Of a stretch of 64,000 nucleotides of DNA, positions 35,963 to 45,133 are shown one piece after another; the first letter of the stretch is position 1, and each line of letters opens with the position of its first letter. Made by a program: the position numbers and the translations under genes. The notes below the pieces were generated by a model, which was not told the DNA's origin, ran no database searches, and saw only the letters and a program-made list of their open reading frames with translations. This DNA is from Qipengyuania aquimaris (GTDB taxonomy: Bacteria; Pseudomonadota; Alphaproteobacteria; Sphingomonadales; Sphingomonadaceae): positions 1,578,381 through 1,642,380 of the forward strand of contig NZ_WTYI01000001.1 in assembly GCF_009827445.1 (NCBI RefSeq). Direction: 5' to 3'.

Positions 35963-36561
35963 TGCATCCCAATCCGCTCTTCCGAACCGACGACCGGGAG
36001 CTGATCGAGAGCATCGTGGCGGAGGCCGGTTTCGGGATGGTGTTCCTGACCACGCCGGACGGACCGCGCGTCGCCCATGTCCCGTTGATCGCGACCGGCG
36101 ATGGCGCGTTCCAATTCCATATCGCGCGGTCGAACGCGCTGGCCACACATCTCGACGGGGCGAAAGCACTCATCGTCGTCAACGGGCCGCACGGGTATGT
36201 CAGTCCGCGCTGGTATGCCGATCGCGCTTCCGTCCCCACCTGGGATTACGTCGCGATCGAACTGGATGGCAGTGTAACGCGCCTCGATGACGAAGGGCTT
36301 GAGGCGTTGCTGCACACCTCCATCACGCAGTTCGAGAACGGTCTGGGCGGAGAGCAGTGGCTGGCGAGCGAAACGCCGGAAAGCCATTGGGCGAAACTGT
36401 TCAGGGCAATTGTCGGCTTCGAACTCACAGTGGAGACCATGCGCCCCACGCTCAAGCTTTCGCAAAAGCAGCCAGCCCCGGTGCGCGACCGCATCGCGCA
36501 GACGCATGAGGAACAGGGCAACCCGCATCTGGCGCGCTGGATGCGCAAGGTGTCTGCATGA
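35962..36561 (+). CDS. PaiB family FMN-binding protein
   Basis: A 199-residue protein of the FMN-binding split-barrel family to which Bacillus PaiB belongs. Typical motifs are GFGMVFLTTPDGPRVAHVPL, a His/Asn stretch ending VNGPHGYVSPRWYADRASVPTWDY and the C-terminal LSQKQPAPVRDR. PaiB was described as a negative regulator of protease and sporulation genes; in bacteria like this one its job is not known, and it could be a flavin-dependent enzyme. It overlaps both neighbours and must be translated with them. Confidence 0.88.
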   Translation: MHPNPLFRTDDRELIESIVAEAGFGMVFLTTPDGPRVAHVPLIATGDGAFQFHIARSNALATHLDGAKALIVVNGPHGYVSPRWYADRASVPTWDYVAIELDGSVTRLDDEGLEALLHTSITQFENGLGGEQWLASETPESHWAKLFRAIVGFELTVETMRPTLKLSQKQPAPVRDRIAQTHEEQGNPHLARWMRKVSA

Positions 36562-37211
36562 CGCGGCTTGCCGTATTCGATTGCGACGGCACTCTCGTCG
36601 ATGGGCAGGCCGCCGTGTGCGAAACGATGGAGCGCGCCTTCGCGGCCATCGGCAGCCCGCCGCCCGAACGCAACGCCATCCGCCGCACCGTCGGCCTCAG
36701 CCTGCCGCTCGCCGTGCGCCAGCTCATGATGGACGGACGCGAAGTCGACCGGCTGCAGGTGGTCGAAGCCTACAAGCGCCTGTTTCGCGAAACGCGGCTG
36801 TCGGGAGCGCTGCACGAACCGCTTTACGACGGCATGGCCGACCTGCTTGCCCGGCTTGACGAGGATGGCTGGCTGCTCGGCGTGGCCACGGGAAAGAGCG
36901 ACCGGGGGCTTCATTCCTGTCTCGAAACGCATGGGATCAAGCAGCGCTTCGTGACGCTGCACGGCGCGGATCGCTATCCCTCGAAACCCCATCCCGCCAT
37001 GCTCGAAGCCGCTCTCGACGAAGCAGGCGTGGGTGCGGATGACGCAGTCATGATCGGCGACACAAGCTTCGATATCGAGATGGCCGGGGCTGCGGGCGTT
37101 CGCGCCATCGGCGTCGCCTGGGGCTATCACGATCCCGCAGAACTCATGGCGGCGGGCGCACAATCCGTCGCCTCCACCATGGAAGAACTGGAGAATATGA
37201 TCCGTGGCTGA
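36558..37211 (+). CDS. HAD-superfamily hydrolase, phosphoglycolate phosphatase-like
   Basis: A 217-residue phosphatase. The nucleophile motif FDCDGTLVDGQ is at residues 6-16, motif II in GVATGKSDRG, the Lys in SKPHPAML and motif IV in MIGDTSFDIEMA, so all catalytic parts are there. The cap type (helical, between motifs I and II) is that of Gph-like enzymes. The physiological substrate is unknown; a small phosphate ester is likely. Start overlaps the paiB-like gene in ATGA and the end overlaps the next start by eight bases. Confidence 0.9.
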   Translation: MTRLAVFDCDGTLVDGQAAVCETMERAFAAIGSPPPERNAIRRTVGLSLPLAVRQLMMDGREVDRLQVVEAYKRLFRETRLSGALHEPLYDGMADLLARLDEDGWLLGVATGKSDRGLHSCLETHGIKQRFVTLHGADRYPSKPHPAMLEAALDEAGVGADDAVMIGDTSFDIEMAGAAGVRAIGVAWGYHDPAELMAAGAQSVASTMEELENMIRG

Positions 37212-37413
37212 TGAAGAGACTGTCGCCCGCCGTTTCTGGGTGATCCAGATGGCCCGCCTGAGCGCCTTCGTCATGGTGTTCATCGGCGCGCTGATCGTCA
37301 GCAAGATCATCGATCTGCCCGATTTCGTCGGCTACATCATCCTCGTGATCGGCCTCGCCGAGTTCTTCGTGGTGCCCGCGGTTCTATCCAAGCGCTGGAA
37401 ATCGGGCGAGTGA
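37204..37413 (+). CDS. Small two-helix membrane protein
   Basis: A 69-residue protein with two membrane segments (RLSAFVMVFIGALIVSKI and VGYIILVIGLAEFFVVPAVL) and a GTG start inside the end of the HAD gene. It is followed by the ATP12 gene with an ATGA overlap. Placement directly before an F1-ATPase assembly factor is suggestive, but function is unknown. Confidence 0.78.
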   Translation: MADEETVARRFWVIQMARLSAFVMVFIGALIVSKIIDLPDFVGYIILVIGLAEFFVVPAVLSKRWKSGE

Positions 37414-38117
37414 TGAAACGCTTCTACAAGGACGTGAGTGTCGCTGAGACCGACCTCGGCTGGACGGTCCATCTCGACGGGCGGCCGATCAAGACGCAAG
37501 GGGGCCAGCCGCAGGTCCTGCCGAGCGAGGCGATGGCCGAAATGCTCGCCGCCGAATGGCGCGCGCAGGGCGAAAAGATCGACCCGGCCTCCTTCCGCTT
37601 TCGCGACATGGCCGACTATGCGCTCGACGTGGTCGCGCGCGATGCGGAGAGCGTGATCGACAAGCTGGTCGGTTATGCCGAGACGGACACACTCTGCTAC
37701 CGCGCCGATCCCGAAGAGCCGCTCTACCGCCGCCAGCAAGAGGTGTGGGAGCCGATCCTTGCCGCGATGGAAGCGCGCGAAGGCGTGACGCTGCACCGCG
37801 TCAGCGGGATCGTCCACAAGGCGCAGCCTGCGACCAGTCTCGACACATTGCGCCAGCGCCTCGCCGCGCTCGGCCCCTTCCACCTCGCCGCGCTGGAACA
37901 GCTCACCTCGCTCGCCGCATCACTATGCGTAGGCCTCGAAGCGCTGGAAGAGGCCGCCGACGGCGAAGGCCTATGGGCCGCGGCCAGCCTCGAAGAAGAA
38001 TGGCAGGCAGACCTCTGGGGCCGCGAGGAAGAAGCCGAAGAACGTCGCGCCAGGCGCAGGGGCGATTTCCTCGCCGCGATGAAGTTTGCAGGGACTGCTG
38101 GAGAAGTGGCGCGCTGA
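37410..38117 (+). CDS. ATP12-type F1-ATPase assembly chaperone
   Basis: A 235-residue protein of the ATP12 family, which binds the alpha subunit of F1-ATPase during assembly. The family start KRFYKDVSVAE, HLDGRPIKTQGG, the LAAEWRAQGEKIDP motif and LTSLAASLCVGLEAL are all visible. The family is known from alphaproteobacteria and mitochondria, which supports the taxonomic call. The very acidic/basic C-terminal stretch (REEEAEERRARRRGDF) is typical. It is the last gene of the coupled crcB cluster. Confidence 0.93.
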   Translation: MMKRFYKDVSVAETDLGWTVHLDGRPIKTQGGQPQVLPSEAMAEMLAAEWRAQGEKIDPASFRFRDMADYALDVVARDAESVIDKLVGYAETDTLCYRADPEEPLYRRQQEVWEPILAAMEAREGVTLHRVSGIVHKAQPATSLDTLRQRLAALGPFHLAALEQLTSLAASLCVGLEALEEAADGEGLWAAASLEEEWQADLWGREEEAEERRARRRGDFLAAMKFAGTAGEVAR

Positions 38118-38129
38118 AGTCTGAAAGTG

Positions 38130-38573
38130 GGGTGGAAAGCGGACATTCGCATGGTAAGCAGAGATCATGCGCTGCCTAGCTACGATCATCGCAGGCCTAC
38201 TATCAGTCGGCGCCCTTCATAGCGGGTGCGCGGAAGACCGTCTTGAAACGCCTGAGTTTTTCCAGTCGAAAACAGGACTGGCGATTTGTCGAGACGCGGT
38301 AGTCAGAAATGTCCGTGTTGGTGACTATGATCACGAAACTGACTTCACCTATGGCGTGCGACTAAAAATGTCCGATGAATGCAAGGACAACTTTCTAGAA
38401 GAAATCGAAGAGCAGTTGGGTGTCCACTGCCCAACTGTGACCTGTTCGTTCATGGATGCAAACGCGTGGTCCTACGAGATTTCCACTCTGGCTGACGGAG
38501 AGATCAACTTCATTCTGCGGGCCACCTGATAGGAAATAAACCGTCCGCAATCGGGTCGTTAGCAGACGTTCGA
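38130..38573 (+). repeat. Imperfect direct repeats flanking a low-GC orphan gene
   Basis: Two 21-base segments, 38130-38150 and 38553-38573, in the same orientation match at 15 of 21 positions (shared core GGGT, AGC, GAC, TTCG). They bracket the low-GC gene at 38167-38529, with 16 and 23 bases of spacing. They could be the ends of a small inserted cassette or members of a dispersed family; no target-site duplication is evident. Confidence 0.4.
38167..38529 (+). CDS. Small secreted protein of unknown function, atypical composition
   Basis: A 120-residue protein with a signal peptide (MRCLATIIAGLLSVGALHSG, then CAED, only marginally lipobox-like). The mature part has four further Cys and acidic residues (SDECKDNFLEEIEE, CPTVTCSF), so two disulfides are possible. 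Codons are noticeably more A/T-rich than in the neighbours, and imperfect direct repeats flank the gene, which suggests acquisition. An AGAG site lies before the ATG. No family recognised. It converges on the MCE lipoprotein gene. Confidence 0.6.
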   Translation: MRCLATIIAGLLSVGALHSGCAEDRLETPEFFQSKTGLAICRDAVVRNVRVGDYDHETDFTYGVRLKMSDECKDNFLEEIEEQLGVHCPTVTCSFMDANAWSYEISTLADGEINFILRAT

Positions 38574-38585
38574 CAACCCTACGGC

Positions 38586-39188
38586 TTACCCAACCCACTC
38601 CGCGACCTGCACCGCGACGTCGTTCGCGGCGCGGTTAAGGGCGGGGCCGACGCCTTGGACGTCGGGCGTCACGCCCGGCACCACGGCTTCGAAGCGGCGG
38701 GTTTCGACTGCGCTGCCCTCGCCCGCGCGCACGGCGTCGAAGACGACCACAACGCTGGAAGTCGAGGCGTCATAGCCGAACTGGCGTAGCGTGCCCGAGA
38801 TGCGGTTGACCGCCATCGCACCCGGATCGTCCCCGTCGACGACCACGCGGCCCGACTGCGTGCGGATGGTTTCCGCGATCAGGCGGCGGAACAGGCGGGC
38901 GGGCTTTTCCACCCACACCGCGTCCTTGAGATAGGCGAGTTCGGTGGCGTTGACCTGCACAGGGACGCGCGTCACGTCGAGCGCGGCCGGGGCCTCGAAC
39001 TCGGTCAGCGCAAGGGCGCTGCCCGCATCGCTCAACCCGCCGGTTCCGGCAGGCGCCGTGGCCGTGGGCGTCAGGGTCAGCAGGCTTTCGGGCGGTTCGG
39101 CGCCAAAGCTGATGCAGCCGCCCAGCAACAGGGCCGGGGCAAGGATGGCGAGGGTCTTGGTCATGTTCATCGCGCGATCCCGTCTCAT
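38586..39188 (-). CDS. ABC-type transport auxiliary lipoprotein (MCE system)
   Basis: A lipoprotein of about 200 residues (ABC_trans_aux / PqiC-like family), the outer-membrane-side partner of MCE transporters. The lipobox is LLGGC after a hydrophobic stretch LAILAPALL. Start at 39188 (MRRDRAMNM) overlaps the mlaD stop in ATGA; 39170 and 39164 are alternatives with shorter n-regions. The mature part has the family's mixed alpha/beta pattern with VPVQVNATELAYLKDAVWVEKPARLFRRLI. It is the last gene of the four-gene operon. Confidence 0.88.
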   Translation of the reverse strand: MRRDRAMNMTKTLAILAPALLLGGCISFGAEPPESLLTLTPTATAPAGTGGLSDAGSALALTEFEAPAALDVTRVPVQVNATELAYLKDAVWVEKPARLFRRLIAETIRTQSGRVVVDGDDPGAMAVNRISGTLRQFGYDASTSSVVVVFDAVRAGEGSAVETRRFEAVVPGVTPDVQGVGPALNRAANDVAVQVAEWVG

Positions 39189-40132
39189 GGTTCGTATTCG
39201 GGCAACGGCTGGCTGGAAAGCAGCGAACCTGCGCCCTTCTCGTCGATCTTTTCGGTCACGCTGCGCAGCGCCTTGCTGGTTGCGCGCAGGTCGCGCAGCG
39301 TCGCTTCGGCGGCGGGCAGCGTGCTTTCGGTCAGCTGCTTGGTCGCCGGACGCGCTTCTTCGAGCGTCTGTTCCAGCGCCTTGGCCGCGCCGCCAGCCGA
39401 CGCCAGCGTCTTGCGCAATTCCTGCGCCAGCTGCTCGCCCTCGGTATTGATCAGGCGGTCCGTGGAAGCGGTGACCTTCTCGAACTCGTCCAGCGCTTCG
39501 CTCGCTTCGCGCAAGGTGATCTGCAGTTCCGCCATCGTCCGCTCGATCTGCGGAGCGGTCTGCGCCAGGCTGCGCGTCATCTCGTTGGTATTGGCAAGGA
39601 TACCCGCAATCTCGCCCTGGTTTTCCTCGTCCAGCAGCTGCGTCAGGCGCTCGGTCAGTGTCGCCAGCCGTTCCAGCAGCAGCGGCGCGTTTGAAAGCAG
39701 CGCATTCAGGCCACCGTCCTGCGGCGGAATGATCGGCACGCCTTCGGTGCAGGCCGTGGTTTCGCAGGTGATGGGCGGCGCACCGCTGCGCGCGCCATCC
39801 AGCAGGATTGTCGAGACACCGGTAAAGCTGCCCTGGATGGTCGCCGTGGTGCCGACCAGGATCGGCACTTCTTCTTTTACGCTGATGCGCACGCGGACGA
39901 ATTCCGGATCCTTGTCCCACAGCACGATCTGGTTGACCTGCCCTACCGGAACGCCAGCAAAGCTGACCTGGCTGCCATTGGCGAGCCCGGCGACCGACTG
40001 CTTGAAGAAGATGTCGTAGTCTTTCTGGGCGCCTTCGCCCCAGCGTGCCAGCCAAACGATGAAGAGCGCTAGCGCGGCCAATACGGCCAGCGTCACAGCT
40101 CCCACCCAGATGTAATTTGCCCGCGTTTCCAT
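39185..40132 (-). CDS. mlaD: MlaD family MCE protein
   Basis: A 315-residue protein anchored by one N-terminal helix (YIWVGAVTLAVLAALALFIVWLA), with the MCE domain (about 40-115, VAGLANGSQVSFAGVPVGQV) in the periplasm. MCE rings carry phospholipids between inner and outer membrane. Residues 130-300 are a long amphipathic helical region rich in Leu, Glu and Thr, longer than in E. coli MlaD (183 residues) and more like needle-forming MCE proteins of other alphaproteobacteria. Three bases separate it from the ATPase gene. Confidence 0.92.
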   Translation of the reverse strand: METRANYIWVGAVTLAVLAALALFIVWLARWGEGAQKDYDIFFKQSVAGLANGSQVSFAGVPVGQVNQIVLWDKDPEFVRVRISVKEEVPILVGTTATIQGSFTGVSTILLDGARSGAPPITCETTACTEGVPIIPPQDGGLNALLSNAPLLLERLATLTERLTQLLDEENQGEIAGILANTNEMTRSLAQTAPQIERTMAELQITLREASEALDEFEKVTASTDRLINTEGEQLAQELRKTLASAGGAAKALEQTLEEARPATKQLTESTLPAAEATLRDLRATSKALRSVTEKIDEKGAGSLLSSQPLPEYEP

Positions 40133-40135
40133 TGG

Positions 40136-41032
40136 TTAGGCCTTATCCTTGCCCGGAGGCGTTTTGTCCAACGCTTTGACCGCGTGCGCGGCGACCGGCC
40201 GGTCCATGTGCCGGCGCAATTCGTCGAGCGCCTGCGCCGTCAGTGCGGCGCGTCCGCGCGGGCCGTTGAAATATTCCTGTATCCAGGGGTGATCGAGTTC
40301 CATCAGGTTCGGAACGGTATCGACGGCGATGACTTTCTTGTCGGCGAGTACCGCCACCCGGTCGCAAATCTCGTGAAGCGTATCGAGATCGTGGGTGATG
40401 AGAAACACAGTCAGCCCGAGCGTTTCCTTCAGTTCCTTGGTCAGGCGGTCGAATGCCGATGCACCGATCGGGTCGAGACCCGCGGTCGGTTCGTCCAGGA
40501 ACAGCAGTTCCGGGTCGAGCGCCAACGCGCGAGCAAGGCCTGCACGTTTCTTCATGCCGCCGGAAAGTTCGCTCGGGTATTTGCTGACCGCTTCTTCGGG
40601 AAGGCCCGAGAGCATAACCTTGTAGCGCGCTATTTCGTGGCGCAGGTCGTCGGAGATGTCGGGGTAGAATTGCTTCAGCGGAACCTCGACGTTCTCGCCC
40701 ACCGTGAGGGTTGAGAACAGCGCCCCGCCCTGGAACAGGACTCCCCAGCGATCGCGCACGCCAAGCACCTCGTCGGGCTCGGCTTCGGTTATCGACTGGT
40801 CGAATACATCGATATTGCCACCCGACGGCGGCTGGAGGCCGATGATCGAGCGCATCAGCACCGATTTGCCGGTTCCCGAACCGCCCACGACGCCGAGGAT
40901 TTCGCCGCGCCGCACCTTGAGGTCGAGGTTCTCGTGTACGGTCTGCGTACCAAAGCGATTGACCAGCCCGTCGACGACGATGGGAAAATCGCCGCGATAG
41001 CGTTCGTGTTTAGGCTTGCTGGACCTGGCCAT
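40136..41032 (-). CDS. mlaF: MCE transporter ATP-binding protein (MlaF family)
   Basis: A 298-residue ABC ATPase that powers the lipid transporter. Walker A is GVVGGSGTGKSVLMRS, the signature is LSGGMKKRAGLARAL and Walker B is LLFLDEPTAGLDP, followed by the switch His in LITHD. The ATG at 41032 overlaps the permease stop by one base and is preferred to the GTG at 41041. A C-terminal tail of about 45 residues beyond the fold (PRGRAALTAQALDELRRHMD) is typical of MlaF proteins that interlock in the complex. Confidence 0.94.
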   Translation of the reverse strand: MARSSKPKHERYRGDFPIVVDGLVNRFGTQTVHENLDLKVRRGEILGVVGGSGTGKSVLMRSIIGLQPPSGGNIDVFDQSITEAEPDEVLGVRDRWGVLFQGGALFSTLTVGENVEVPLKQFYPDISDDLRHEIARYKVMLSGLPEEAVSKYPSELSGGMKKRAGLARALALDPELLFLDEPTAGLDPIGASAFDRLTKELKETLGLTVFLITHDLDTLHEICDRVAVLADKKVIAVDTVPNLMELDHPWIQEYFNGPRGRAALTAQALDELRRHMDRPVAAHAVKALDKTPPGKDKA

Positions 41033-42141
41033 CACGCCCACCCGATTTCAGTGAAGAACACGGCGAAGAACGCGTCGAGCACGATGACGGCAAAGATGGC
41101 AGAGACCACGGACAGCGTAGTGCGCTTGCCCACCTCTTCGGAATTACCCTTCACCTGCATGCCGTTGTAACAACCCGCCAGCGCCACGATCAGACCGAAT
41201 ACGGGCGCCTTCACGAGGCCGACCCACAGATCGTAGGTCGGCACCACTTCCTGAATGCGGCTCAGGAATGTCCAGAAGGGAATGCCAAGCATCGTTTCCC
41301 CGATGACCGCGCCACCAATGATGGCCATGCAGGAGGCATAGAAGCCGAGCAGCGGCATCATAAGGACCGAGGCGAGGATGCGCGGGATGACCAGCGCTTC
41401 CATCGGCGAAATGCCGATCGTGCGCATGGCGTCGATCTCTTCGGTCAGCTTCATCGTGCCGATTTCGGCGGCGAAGGCGCTACCCGAACGGCCGGCAACC
41501 ATGATCGCCGTCATCAGCACGCCGAGTTCTCGCAGGGTGATTCGCCCGACAAGGTTGATCGTCAGCGTTTCCGCGCCGAATTGTGCCAGCTGGACTGCAC
41601 CCTGCTGGGCGATGACGATCCCGATAAGGAAGCTCATCAGGCCGATAATCGGCAGGGCAGACACGCCCACCAACTCCATCTGTCGAAACAGCGCTACGGT
41701 GCGGAACCGCCCGGGATTACGCAGGAGCGCTCCGGCAGAAATCAACAGCGCGCCGAGGAAGCTAATGACCCCGACGATGCCGGTGCGGGCATTGAAAATC
41801 TTTTCGCCCATGGCTTCGGGCACCCGGCTCCAGAACGGCAGGCGCGGCGCGGCGAGCTTTTCTTCGCCGCCAAGACCCGAAATTGCGTCCAGCAAGCGCT
41901 GCGCACGCGAGCTTGCCCCGGTGATTTCGGCATCGTGCTCGGTCGCGAGCGTGCAGGCCAGCCATGCACCCACCGTATCGATCTCCGACACGCCGGACAG
42001 GTCGATCGTCGCCACGTCGCCATCCATGTCGCGTAAGTCTTCGTCGATCGAGCCGATGGTGGACACGAGATAGGGCCCGGTGAGCACCAGCGCGGAGCCA
42101 CCGTCCCCCTCGACGATCTCGAATTCTGCAAGCCCTGTCAT
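41032..42141 (-). CDS. mlaE: MCE transporter permease (MlaE family) with N-terminal STAS-like domain
   Basis: A 369-residue permease and first gene of the operon. Residues about 1-100 look like a STAS domain (VATIDLSGVSEIDTVGAWLA), the role of the separate MlaB protein in E. coli; the remaining part is a standard MlaE with IGLMSFLIGIVIAQQGAVQL, VGRITLRELGVLMTAIMVAGRSGSAFAAEIGTM-type helices and MRTIGISPMEALVIPR. The ATG at 42141 has an excellent GGGAGG site; a GTG at 42183 is unlikely. It is divergent from valS, 103 bases apart. Confidence 0.94.
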   Translation of the reverse strand: MTGLAEFEIVEGDGGSALVLTGPYLVSTIGSIDEDLRDMDGDVATIDLSGVSEIDTVGAWLACTLATEHDAEITGASSRAQRLLDAISGLGGEEKLAAPRLPFWSRVPEAMGEKIFNARTGIVGVISFLGALLISAGALLRNPGRFRTVALFRQMELVGVSALPIIGLMSFLIGIVIAQQGAVQLAQFGAETLTINLVGRITLRELGVLMTAIMVAGRSGSAFAAEIGTMKLTEEIDAMRTIGISPMEALVIPRILASVLMMPLLGFYASCMAIIGGAVIGETMLGIPFWTFLSRIQEVVPTYDLWVGLVKAPVFGLIVALAGCYNGMQVKGNSEEVGKRTTLSVVSAIFAVIVLDAFFAVFFTEIGWA

Positions 42142-42244
42142 TCGCCCTCCCGTATGGGCGGATTTCGATCGCCAAACAAGCACGTAAGCGCGCGAAGGCT
42201 ATATCCCGTTGCATCGCACAATGCGCACTGGCATTGGCAATTGC

Positions 42245-44953
42245 ATGACCACCGAGCTATCCAAGACCTTCGATCCCGCCGACATCGAGCAGCGCTGGTA
42301 CGCGCATTGGGAGGAAAACGGACTTTTCCGTCCCGAACGCAAGGGTGCGGAACCCTTCACCATCGTGAACCCGCCGCCGAACGTGACGGGCTCGCTGCAT
42401 ATCGGCCATGCGCTCGACAACACGCTGCAGGACGTCGTGATCCGTTACGAACGGCTGCGCGGCAAGGATGCCCTGTGGGTGGTCGGCACCGACCATGCGG
42501 GCATCGCGACGCAAATGGTGGTCGAACGCCAGATGGAAGCGAAACAGGACAAGCGCACGAATTACTCGCGTGAGGATTTCGTGGGCAAGGTCTGGGAATG
42601 GAAAGAGGAAAGCGGCGGCACGATCACGCGCCAGCTGCGGCGTCTCGGCTGCTCGATGGACTGGTCCAGAGAGCAGTTCACGATGGACGAGCATTTTTCG
42701 AACGCCGTGCTCAAGACGTTCGTCGACCTCCATAAGGAAGGCCTCATCTACCGCGACAAGCGGCTGGTGAACTGGGACGTAAAGCTCAAGACCGCCATTT
42801 CCGACCTCGAGGTCGAGACGGTCGATGTGAAGGGCGCCTTCTGGCATTTCCGCTACCCGCTCGCCGATGGCGTCACGACGTCGGAAGGCAAGGATTACCT
42901 CGTCGTCGCCACCACGCGCCCCGAGACGATGCTGGCTGACATGGCGGTCGCGGTTCACCCCGATGACGAGCGCTACAAGTCGGTCGTGGGCAAGGACATC
43001 CTCCAGCCGATCACCGGTCGCCGCTTCAAGGTCGTGGCCGACGAACACGCCGATCCCGAACTGGGCTCGGGCTGCGTGAAGATCACGCCAGGCCACGACT
43101 TCAACGACTTCGATGTGGGCAAGCGCGCCGGTTTCGCCGCTGCCGAAATGCTCAACATGCTCGATGCGGAAGGCAATGTCTGCCAGACCGCAGACGGGCT
43201 GGTGCCCGACGAGTTCATCGGCCTGCATCGCTTCAAGCGTGACGGCGTCGATGGCGCACGCGAACTGGTCGTGGCGCGCATGAAGGAACTCGGCTTCCTC
43301 ATTCCGCATGTCACCAAGGACAAGGAAGGCAACGAGCAAGAGCACGATGCCGAACCGCGTACCATCGCGACGCCTTTCGGCGACCGTGGCGGCGTGGTGA
43401 TCGAGCCGTGGCTGACCGACCAGTGGTACGTTGACGCCGAAACCCTCGCCAAGGCCCCCATCCAGGCGGTCAAGGACGGTACGATCGAGATCGTCCCGAA
43501 GAGCTGGGAGAAGACCTTCTTCAATTGGATGGAAAACATCCAGCCATGGTGCGTCAGCCGCCAGCTGTGGTGGGGTCACCGCATTCCGGCGTGGTACGAC
43601 GAGGACAGCAATCCCTATGTCGCAATGACCGAGGAGGAGGCACAGACGCAGGCAGGTGAAGGCGTCGCCCTCACTCGCGACGACGACGTCCTCGACACGT
43701 GGTTCTCTTCCGCGCTTTGGCCCTTCGCTACGCTCGGCTGGCCGGACAACACCGAGCTCTTCGACAAGCATTATCCTAACGACCTGCTGATTTCCGGCTT
43801 CGACATCCTGTTCTTCTGGGATGCGCGCATGATGATGCAGGGCATGCATCTGACCGGCAAGGCGCCATGGCCGCGGCTCTATCTCCATGGTCTCGTACGC
43901 GCCGCCGACGGAGCGAAGATGTCCAAGTCCAAGGGCAATGTCGTCGACCCGCTCGGCCTGATCGACCGGTACGGTGCCGATGCGCTGCGCTTCTTCATGT
44001 CGGCGATGGAAAGCCAGGGCCGCGACATCAAGATGGATGAACGCCGCGTCGAGGGCTATCGCAACTTCGCGACCAAGCTCTGGAATGCGACGCGCTTCTG
44101 TCAGTCGAACGGGATCGGCGCGAGCACCAGCATCGCCGCGCCCGCCGCGACGCAGGCGGTCAACAAGTGGATCATCGGCGAAGTCGTCGAGACGAAGAAC
44201 GCGCTCGAACAGGCGATGGCCGACCTGCGCTTCGATGCCGCCGCGAATACGATCTACCACTTCGTGTGGGACCGGTTCTGCGACTGGTACATCGAGCTGA
44301 TCAAAGGCAATTTCGACGAGGAAACCAAGGCGGTCGCCGGCTGGGCGCTCGACCAGATCCTCGTCATGCTCCACCCCTTCATGCCCTTCATCACCGAAGA
44401 GCTGTGGTCAAAGCAGGGCGACCGACCCGACTATCCGCTGATCACCGCCAAATGGCCCGATCCGCAGGCGGAGGTCGATGCGAGCGCCAAGGCCGAAATC
44501 GATTGGCTTATCGCGCTCACCAGCGCGGTCCGCACGGCGAAGAACGAACTCGGCATCGCGCCGGGGGCGAAGCTCGAAGCCTATTGCCCCGCCCCGTCGG
44601 CGCTCGGCCGCAAGGTCGTGGAAGAGAACGCCGCCGCTATCGAGCGTCTCGCGCGCCTCACGCCGGTCCGGTTCGAAGAGGCACCCGGAGGCGCGGCAAT
44701 GCAGGTCGCAGCGGGCGACGATGCTTTCATCGTGCCGCTCGAAGGCGTGATCGACATCGAAGCGGAGAAGGCGCGCCTGTCCAAGGCGATGGAAGCCTCC
44801 ACGAAGGAAGCCAAATCGCTCGAGGGTCGTCTGAACAACGCGAACTTCGTCGAACGCGCCAAGCCCGAGGCAGTCGAAAAGGCGCGCGCCGACTTCGCGC
44901 ATCACACGGCCGAGATCGAACGGTTGAAGGCGGCACTGGCGCGGCTGGGCTAG
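42245..44953 (+). CDS. valS: Valyl-tRNA synthetase
   Basis: A 902-residue class I synthetase that charges tRNA-Val. The HIGH motif is at 52-55 ([10 protein letters not shown]), the editing CP1 insert follows, and KMSKS is near 558 ([10 protein letters not shown]). The C-terminal coiled coil (about 840-902, [20 protein letters not shown]) binds the tRNA elbow. The ATG at 42245 fits family starts ([15 protein letters not shown]). No T-box or attenuator is apparent in the short upstream region. Confidence 0.97.
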   Translation: MTTELSKTFDPADIEQRWYAHWEENGLFRPERKGAEPFTIVNPPPNVTGSLHIGHALDNTLQDVVIRYERLRGKDALWVVGTDHAGIATQMVVERQMEAKQDKRTNYSREDFVGKVWEWKEESGGTITRQLRRLGCSMDWSREQFTMDEHFSNAVLKTFVDLHKEGLIYRDKRLVNWDVKLKTAISDLEVETVDVKGAFWHFRYPLADGVTTSEGKDYLVVATTRPETMLADMAVAVHPDDERYKSVVGKDILQPITGRRFKVVADEHADPELGSGCVKITPGHDFNDFDVGKRAGFAAAEMLNMLDAEGNVCQTADGLVPDEFIGLHRFKRDGVDGARELVVARMKELGFLIPHVTKDKEGNEQEHDAEPRTIATPFGDRGGVVIEPWLTDQWYVDAETLAKAPIQAVKDGTIEIVPKSWEKTFFNWMENIQPWCVSRQLWWGHRIPAWYDEDSNPYVAMTEEEAQTQAGEGVALTRDDDVLDTWFSSALWPFATLGWPDNTELFDKHYPNDLLISGFDILFFWDARMMMQGMHLTGKAPWPRLYLHGLVRAADGAKMSKSKGNVVDPLGLIDRYGADALRFFMSAMESQGRDIKMDERRVEGYRNFATKLWNATRFCQSNGIGASTSIAAPAATQAVNKWIIGEVVETKNALEQAMADLRFDAAANTIYHFVWDRFCDWYIELIKGNFDEETKAVAGWALDQILVMLHPFMPFITEELWSKQGDRPDYPLITAKWPDPQAEVDASAKAEIDWLIALTSAVRTAKNELGIAPGAKLEAYCPAPSALGRKVVEENAAAIERLARLTPVRFEEAPGGAAMQVAAGDDAFIVPLEGVIDIEAEKARLSKAMEASTKEAKSLEGRLNNANFVERAKPEAVEKARADFAHHTAEIERLKAALARLG

Positions 44954-45133
44954 GAAATTTTCCTACCCGGCCCGGCTGTGGCACAAGACAGGCATGAACA
45001 CCGCTCGCACTCGAATTTCCTGCGCCAAGTGTCGCCCTGGCGGGGACGCTACATTTGCTCGCGAAAACAGAGCTTTGACGGCTGTTTCGCCGGGTGACAC
45101 GGTGTCGCCTTCGTCGCCTTCGGGGATCGCCCG

